9,703 nt of DNA. It comes from Planctomycetota bacterium. GTDB lineage: Bacteria; Planctomycetota; PLA2. A program made the position numbers and the translations under genes. Where the stretch lies: assembly GCA_023150495.1 (NCBI GenBank), contig JAKLKT010000075.1, forward strand, positions 1-9,703, in the 5' to 3' direction. Below the pieces are notes generated by a model, which was not told where the DNA came from, did not search any database, and worked only from the letters and a program-made list of their open reading frames with translations. Shown here one piece after another: positions 6,517 through 9,703 of the stretch. How positions within the stretch are numbered: position 1 is the first letter of the stretch; the number at the start of each line of letters is the position of its first letter.

Positions 6517-7191
6517 TTACTGCCGGATTATACGGAGTCCGGACCCCCTGCGGGCGACATCCTCCCTCAAATCCCGCGCCAACTTCGCGGACTCGAAGCC
6601 GGCAATCCCCTCGATCGCGGCCACCGGGTGCGCCACGAAGAGCGCGTTGGTCAAGACGCAGGCGACCGCGTCTGCGACCTGCGGAAGGCTCAGCGGCGTC
6701 TCCCGCACCCGCCCGAGAACCCGCCCTCGCGCGATTCCGGGCAGGATCCCGGCCGCTCGAGGCGTGACGAGATCCCCCCCGGGCATCAGGAAGAGCACGT
6801 TCGCGATCGTGGTCTCGAGGACCTCGCCGCTCGGCCCGACGAGGAGGGCATCGTCGGCTTCGCCGGCGGCCTTGCGCGCCGCGTCGTAGCGCGCACGATC
6901 CGTCGTCTTCCGGAGAGGAGCGTCCCCTGCAAGGGACACGGCCACGGGCCGGAGGCGCCACGGCGTCTCGGGCGGCGCGTACTCCCGCGCCTCGATGAGG
7001 GGGGGCTCCGGGGGCCGCATCGTGACGCGCACCCGGGCGTCCGCAATCCCGCGCACGGCGGCGGCGATCCCTTCGAGCAGCGCATCCCCGTCGAGCGGCC
7101 CCCCGTCCCGGAGCCGCGCGACGTGGTCCGGCCAGAAGAGGATCTCGCCTCCCGCCGCACGCAGGGTCGTGAAGATCCGGGCTTCCGTCAC
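6517..7191 (-). CDS. pabC: Class IV PLP aminotransferase, probable aminodeoxychorismate lyase
   Basis: Fold-type IV PLP enzyme. PabC converts 4-amino-4-deoxychorismate to p-aminobenzoate and pyruvate in folate synthesis. In the 224-residue product, Lys95 in LRKTTDRARYDAAR is the expected Schiff-base lysine. GEVLETTIANVLFL (122-135) holds the conserved Glu126 and Asn131 of the E-x(4)-N motif, and TPRAAGILPGIARGRVL (143-159) matches the family's phosphate-binding region. The start is GTG at 7191 with no clear ribosome binding site. The N-terminus lacks about 20 residues seen in E. coli PabC, and the reading frame upstream shows no homologous extension, so this is a short form or the start is imperfectly placed. 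Divergence from pabB supports PabC over a branched-chain or D-amino acid aminotransferase, but substrate specificity is not certain from sequence alone. Confidence 0.82.
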   Translation of the reverse strand: MTEARIFTTLRAAGGEILFWPDHVARLRDGGPLDGDALLEGIAAAVRGIADARVRVTMRPPEPPLIEAREYAPPETPWRLRPVAVSLAGDAPLRKTTDRARYDAARKAAGEADDALLVGPSGEVLETTIANVLFLMPGGDLVTPRAAGILPGIARGRVLGRVRETPLSLPQVADAVACVLTNALFVAHPVAAIEGIAGFESAKLARDLREDVARRGSGLRIIRQ

Positions 7192-7228
7192 GGGTTCTGC
7201 CGTAGTGTATGCGGGCGGATGGGACGAG

Positions 7229-7251
7229 CGATCCGCGGTCGCCGCGGATCG
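7229..7251. repeat. Perfect 10-bp inverted repeat in the pabC/pabB divergent region
   Basis: Arms CGATCCGCGG (7229-7238) and CCGCGGATCG (7242-7251) separated by the trinucleotide TCG. All ten pairs match. It lies between two divergent genes, where a terminator is not expected, so an operator or leader hairpin is more likely. Function is inferred. Confidence 0.45.
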
Positions 7252-7268
7252 GCCGGACCGCCGATCCG
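7245..7268. repeat. Second inverted repeat, overlapping the first
   Basis: Arms CGGATCGGC (7245-7253) and GCCGATCCG (7260-7268), nine perfect pairs around a 6-nt loop. It shares bases 7245-7251 with the 7229-7251 repeat, so the two hairpins cannot form together in one RNA. Together they present three copies of a CGATCCG core in alternating orientation. Confidence 0.4.
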
Positions 7269-7293
7269 GTGCGGCAGGCGGTTGTGTCGGCGC

Positions 7294-7312
7294 CCGGTGT
7301 CAATGTCACCGG
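7294..7312. promoter_or_regulatory. 19-bp near-perfect palindrome upstream of pabB, candidate operator
   Basis: CCGGTGTCAATGTCACCGG: eight of nine base pairs match around a central A, the only mismatch being T/T at 7300/7306. It ends 23 bp before the chosen pabB ATG and overlaps an alternative in-frame ATG at 7303. The shape fits a dimeric repressor site. The binding protein is unknown. Confidence 0.4.
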
Positions 7313-7335
7313 TTCTGGAAGAATCCCCGTACCCC

Positions 7336-8697
7336 ATGCGGCTCGATTTCCCGGAGCTGGGCCGGATCCACGCCGAGCGTGCGGACCTCCCGCCCCCCGG
7401 CCCCCCCCTCTTCCGGCGCCTCGCAGGCCTTCGCCGGCTCGCGGTGCTCGACTCCGCGGCGGGCGGCCGCTACACGGTCCTCGGCGCCATCCCGCTCGCG
7501 CGGTACACGTGGCGTGCGGGGCTCGGCGAGGTCGCGCTGCCCGGCGGCGCGCGCGTGCGGGACCCCTCGCTCGTCGAGGGGCTCCGCTCGATCCTCCTCG
7601 CGACCGCCGTGGAGGCGCTCGGCCCGCTGCCGTTCGGGCCCGGCTGGTTCGGCTACGTCGGCTACGGCGCGCGGGTCGCGTTCGAGGAGGTGCCGGAGCG
7701 GCATCCCGACGAGACGGGGCTCCCCGACGTGGACCTCGCGTACTACCCCGCCGTCGCGGTCTACGACGCCGAGGAGCGGGCGTGGTGGTTCGTCTCGCGG
7801 TGGGAGTGCGCGGACACGGCGCGGACGATCCACGCGTGCATGATGCGCGTCGCCGCGGAGCCTCCGCCGAGCGCTGCCGGGCCGGTGCGGGCGATGGTGC
7901 CGAAGGAGGTCTACCTCGCCGCCGTGCGCCGCGCGGTCGAGTACATCCACGCGGGCGACGTCTTCCAGGTGAACTACGCGCACGAGTTCCGCGCGGCGTA
8001 CCGGGGCGACCCGCTGGAGCTCTACCTGAGGCTCCGCGGGAGGAACCCGGCGCCCTACGCCGCGTACCTCGACCTCGGGGCGGGCGCCGCCGTCCTCTCG
8101 ACGAGCCCCGAGCTCTTCCTGCGCGTGCGCGGGAGCGAGGTCGTCACGCGGCCGATCAAGGGCACGCGGCCGCGCGGAGGGGACCCGGAGTCCGACCGGC
8201 GGCTCCGCGAGGAGCTGCTGCGGTCGGAGAAGGACGCCGCGGAGCTCGCGATGATCGTCGACCTCGAGCGGAACGACCTCGGCCGCGTCTGCTCGCCGGG
8301 CACGATCTCGGTCGTATCGGACAAGGAGATCGAGTCCTACGCGACGGTCCACCACCGCGTGGCCGAGATCCGCGGCGGGATCGAGGCAGGCTACGACCGC
8401 GTGGACCTCCTCGCCGCGACCTTCCCGGGCGGCTCGATCACGGGCGCGCCGAAGGTGCGGGCGATGGAGATCATCGACGAGCTCGAGGCCGGGCGCCGGG
8501 GACCCTACACGGGCGCGATCGGGCTTTTCTCCGATGATGGGAACATGGACCTGAACATCGCGATCCGCACCCCCGTGCTCGCCCGGGGCGAGGTGCGGGT
8601 GCACGTGGGCGGCGGGATCGTCGCGGACTCCGTTCCCGAGGCGGAGTACGACGAGACGCTCGCGAAGGGCCGCGCGATCCTCGAGGCGCTCCGTTGA
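7336..8697 (+). CDS. pabB: Aminodeoxychorismate synthase component I
   Basis: Chorismate-utilising enzyme that aminates chorismate to 4-amino-4-deoxychorismate with ammonia delivered by PabA, the first step to p-aminobenzoate and folate. The 453-residue product shows the N-terminal domain (LDSAAGGRYTVLGAIP, 38-53) and the chorismate-binding domain: GDVFQVNYAHEF (207-218), STSPELFLRV (255-264), PIKGTRPRG (273-281), MIVDLERNDLGRV (306-318), ATVHHRV (336-342), GGSITGAPKVRAMEII (365-380), YTGAIGLFS (391-399) and VGGGIVADS (424-432). Lys275 in PIKGT is typical of PabB, whereas anthranilate synthase TrpE has Ala there. ATG at 7336 is chosen; ATG at 7303 would add 11 residues, and neither has a well-spaced ribosome binding site. 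The stop overlaps the recombinase start by TTGA. No pabA is seen in the window, so the amidotransferase partner must lie elsewhere. Confidence 0.93.
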   Translation: MRLDFPELGRIHAERADLPPPGPPLFRRLAGLRRLAVLDSAAGGRYTVLGAIPLARYTWRAGLGEVALPGGARVRDPSLVEGLRSILLATAVEALGPLPFGPGWFGYVGYGARVAFEEVPERHPDETGLPDVDLAYYPAVAVYDAEERAWWFVSRWECADTARTIHACMMRVAAEPPPSAAGPVRAMVPKEVYLAAVRRAVEYIHAGDVFQVNYAHEFRAAYRGDPLELYLRLRGRNPAPYAAYLDLGAGAAVLSTSPELFLRVRGSEVVTRPIKGTRPRGGDPESDRRLREELLRSEKDAAELAMIVDLERNDLGRVCSPGTISVVSDKEIESYATVHHRVAEIRGGIEAGYDRVDLLAATFPGGSITGAPKVRAMEIIDELEAGRRGPYTGAIGLFSDDGNMDLNIAIRTPVLARGEVRVHVGGGIVADSVPEAEYDETLAKGRAILEALR

Positions 8698-9542
8698 GGC
8701 CCTGGATCGACCGGTACCTCAAGCGGCTCAAGGAGACGGGCTCCCCGCACACGCTCCGCGCGTACGCGATGAGCCTCGGGCTCCTCGCCGCGTACTGCGA
8801 GAAGGAGGGCGTCGCGAAGCCGCCGCAGATCACGCACCGCGTCCTCCGCGGGTTCCTCGTCGAGCTGAACGGCAGGGGGCTCGCGAAGTCCTCCGTCGCT
8901 CGCTACATCGCGGCGGTACGGTCGTTCACGCGGTTCCTCGCGCGCGAGGGGGTGATCGACGCCGACCCGGCGCGCGCGCTCAGGTCCCCCTCTCCCCGCC
9001 GCCCCTTGCCCCTCCATCTCGGCGAGGAGGACGTGTCCCGCCTGATCGAGGCCGCCGGCACGCCGCGCGACCGCGCGATCCTCGAGACCCTCTACGGCGG
9101 CGGACTGCGCGTGTCCGAGCTCGTCGGCCTCGACCGCGACGACGTGCGGGACGGGGTCGCGAGGGTGCGCGGGAAGGGGCGGAAGGAGCGGCTCGCCCCT
9201 CTCGGCCGGACGGCGACGGCGGCGATCGAGGCGTACGTCGCCGCGCGGCCGCGCGCGAGCGACCCTCGGCCGCTCTTCCTCAACGCGAAGGGGCGCCGGC
9301 TGACGGACCGGTCGGTGCACCGGCTGCTCAAGGCCTGCGCGCGGAAGGCGGGGCTCGACCCGCGGACGAAGCCGCACACGCTCCGGCACTCGTTCGCGAC
9401 GCACCTCCTCGACCGCGGGGCGGACCTGCGCGAGGTGCAGGAGCTCCTCGGCCACGCGAGCATCGCGACGACGCAGATCTACACCCACGTCTCGATGGAG
9501 CGGCTGAAGAAGGTCTATGAACGCGCCCACCCGCGTGCGTAG
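8694..9542 (+). CDS. xerC: Tyrosine recombinase, XerC/XerD-like
   Basis: Site-specific tyrosine recombinase of 282 residues. Xer enzymes resolve chromosome dimers at dif with FtsK. The N-terminal SAM-like core-binding domain spans about 1-95 (HTLRAYAMSLGLLAAYCEKEG; SVARYIAAVRSFTRFLAREG). The catalytic domain carries the full set: Arg139 in GGGLRVSELVGL, Lys161 in GKGRKERLAPLG, His228 and Arg231 in HTLRHSFATHLLDRGADLREVQELLGHA, His254, and nucleophile Tyr263 in TTQIYTHVSMERLK. RHSFATH, VQELLGHA and the YERAHPRA tail look more XerC- than XerD-like, but one gene cannot settle this. It starts with TTG at 8694, overlapping the pabB stop; the next Met (residue 26) would cut the first helix. Its length and complete motifs point to a housekeeping Xer rather than a phage integrase. 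No dif-like site was recognised. Confidence 0.92.
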   Translation: MRPWIDRYLKRLKETGSPHTLRAYAMSLGLLAAYCEKEGVAKPPQITHRVLRGFLVELNGRGLAKSSVARYIAAVRSFTRFLAREGVIDADPARALRSPSPRRPLPLHLGEEDVSRLIEAAGTPRDRAILETLYGGGLRVSELVGLDRDDVRDGVARVRGKGRKERLAPLGRTATAAIEAYVAARPRASDPRPLFLNAKGRRLTDRSVHRLLKACARKAGLDPRTKPHTLRHSFATHLLDRGADLREVQELLGHASIATTQIYTHVSMERLKKVYERAHPRA

Positions 9543-9550
9543 ATAGGGGC

Positions 9551-9703
9551 GTGCGCTTCGCGCTGCTCCTCCTCGCGGGCGTCGCCGCGGCCGGCCCGCT
9601 GACCGCGGGGCGGACGGGCGAGGCGCGGGCGAAGCTCCTGCGCGCGCGCGGCGGGAGCGCGGCGACGGAGGAGGCGGTCGGGAAGGCGCTCAAGTGGCTC
9701 GCG
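9551..9703 (+). CDS. Secreted protein, start only (3'-truncated)
   Basis: A GTG at 9551, 8 nt after the xer stop, opens a frame that runs off the window for 51 residues. It begins MRFALLLLAGVAAAGP, a short but typical signal peptide, followed by a basic Ala/Arg-rich stretch and TEEAVGKALKWLA at the edge. The last motif resembles the first helix of prenyltransferase/squalene-cyclase-like alpha/alpha repeat proteins (AVxxALxWLA), which are frequent as secreted proteins in Planctomycetota. That family call rests on about a dozen residues and is tentative. AGGGG sits only 1 nt before the GTG, too close for an ideal ribosome binding site. Spacing suggests co-transcription with xer. Confidence 0.6.
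   Translation, partial: MRFALLLLAGVAAAGPLTAGRTGEARAKLLRARGGSAATEEAVGKALKWLA

Noticed and set aside
7200..7212. Promoter -10 elements in the A/T-richer patch CGTAGTGTATGCG
   Set aside because: On either strand the -10-like match is weak and no -35 lies at proper spacing. A perfect TTGACA on the minus strand near 7299-7304 has no -10 downstream.
5531..7309. Longer start for the HEAT-like protein (592 residues)
   Set aside because: The extra 270 residues are an out-of-frame reading of pabC; signal peptide and GGAGGT support the start at 6499.
6628..7335. N-terminal extension of PabB to 689 residues
   Set aside because: The extension is antisense to pabC and of shadow composition; PabB homology begins near 7336.
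7306..9530. Minus-strand frames opposite pabB and xer (432 and 341 residues)
   Set aside because: Shadows of strongly conserved plus-strand enzymes, rich in Arg/Val/His, without motifs.
1..9703. CRISPR array, tRNA, rRNA, insertion sequence, prophage or dif site
   Set aside because: No regularly spaced repeats, tRNA-like folds, transposase, phage genes or recognisable dif palindrome were found by reading either strand.

Overview
The window is very GC-rich, with strong G/C third-position bias, and is almost fully coding. It reads as a bacterial chromosome segment of housekeeping genes mixed with poorly characterised envelope or secreted proteins. RNase Y, a YmdB-type phosphoesterase, a HEAT-like secreted protein and a C-terminal partial gene reading 'EEAVGKALKWLA' (reminiscent of prenyltransferase/squalene-cyclase-like repeat proteins) together suggest a Planctomycetota-like or similar uncultivated lineage. 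That assignment is inference; there is no rRNA or other taxonomic marker here.

Left part (1-3529), minus strand: an RNA/DNA nuclease operon read as rny (RNase Y), then ymdB (metallophosphoesterase), then xseA (exonuclease VII large subunit, cut by the window edge). The genes are tightly coupled. rny and ymdB overlap by TTGA with a TTG start, and xseA starts with GTG on the base after the ymdB stop. A plausible sigma70-like promoter (TTGACG, 18 bp, TAAAGT) and a leader of about 135 nt with potential hairpins precede rny, which has a clear GGAGG ribosome binding site.

Middle part (3530-5419), minus strand: two abutting genes of unknown function (TGA directly followed by ATG). The first encodes a small protein with an N-terminal membrane anchor. 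The second encodes a larger protein with one internal membrane segment, long coiled coils and a C-terminal globular domain. Next upstream (5531-7191, minus) are a secreted alpha-helical, probably HEAT-like protein and a class IV PLP aminotransferase most like aminodeoxychorismate lyase (pabC), 17 bp apart.

Right part (7336-9703), plus strand: pabB (aminodeoxychorismate synthase component I, recognised by its PIKGT lysine motif), divergent from pabC. It overlaps a XerC-like tyrosine recombinase by TTGA, again with a TTG start. The beginning of a secreted protein gene follows. The 144-bp pabC/pabB divergent region carries several inverted repeats and is the most likely place for shared control of p-aminobenzoate/folate synthesis. 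No pabA amidotransferase gene is present in the window.

I see no CRISPR array, tRNA, rRNA, insertion sequence or phage module. I did not find a clear new multi-gene defence-like system. The least explained elements are the 204-aa/424-aa membrane pair, the structured rny leader, the inverted repeats between pabC and pabB, and the two identical CCGTTGAGG stop/start junctions.
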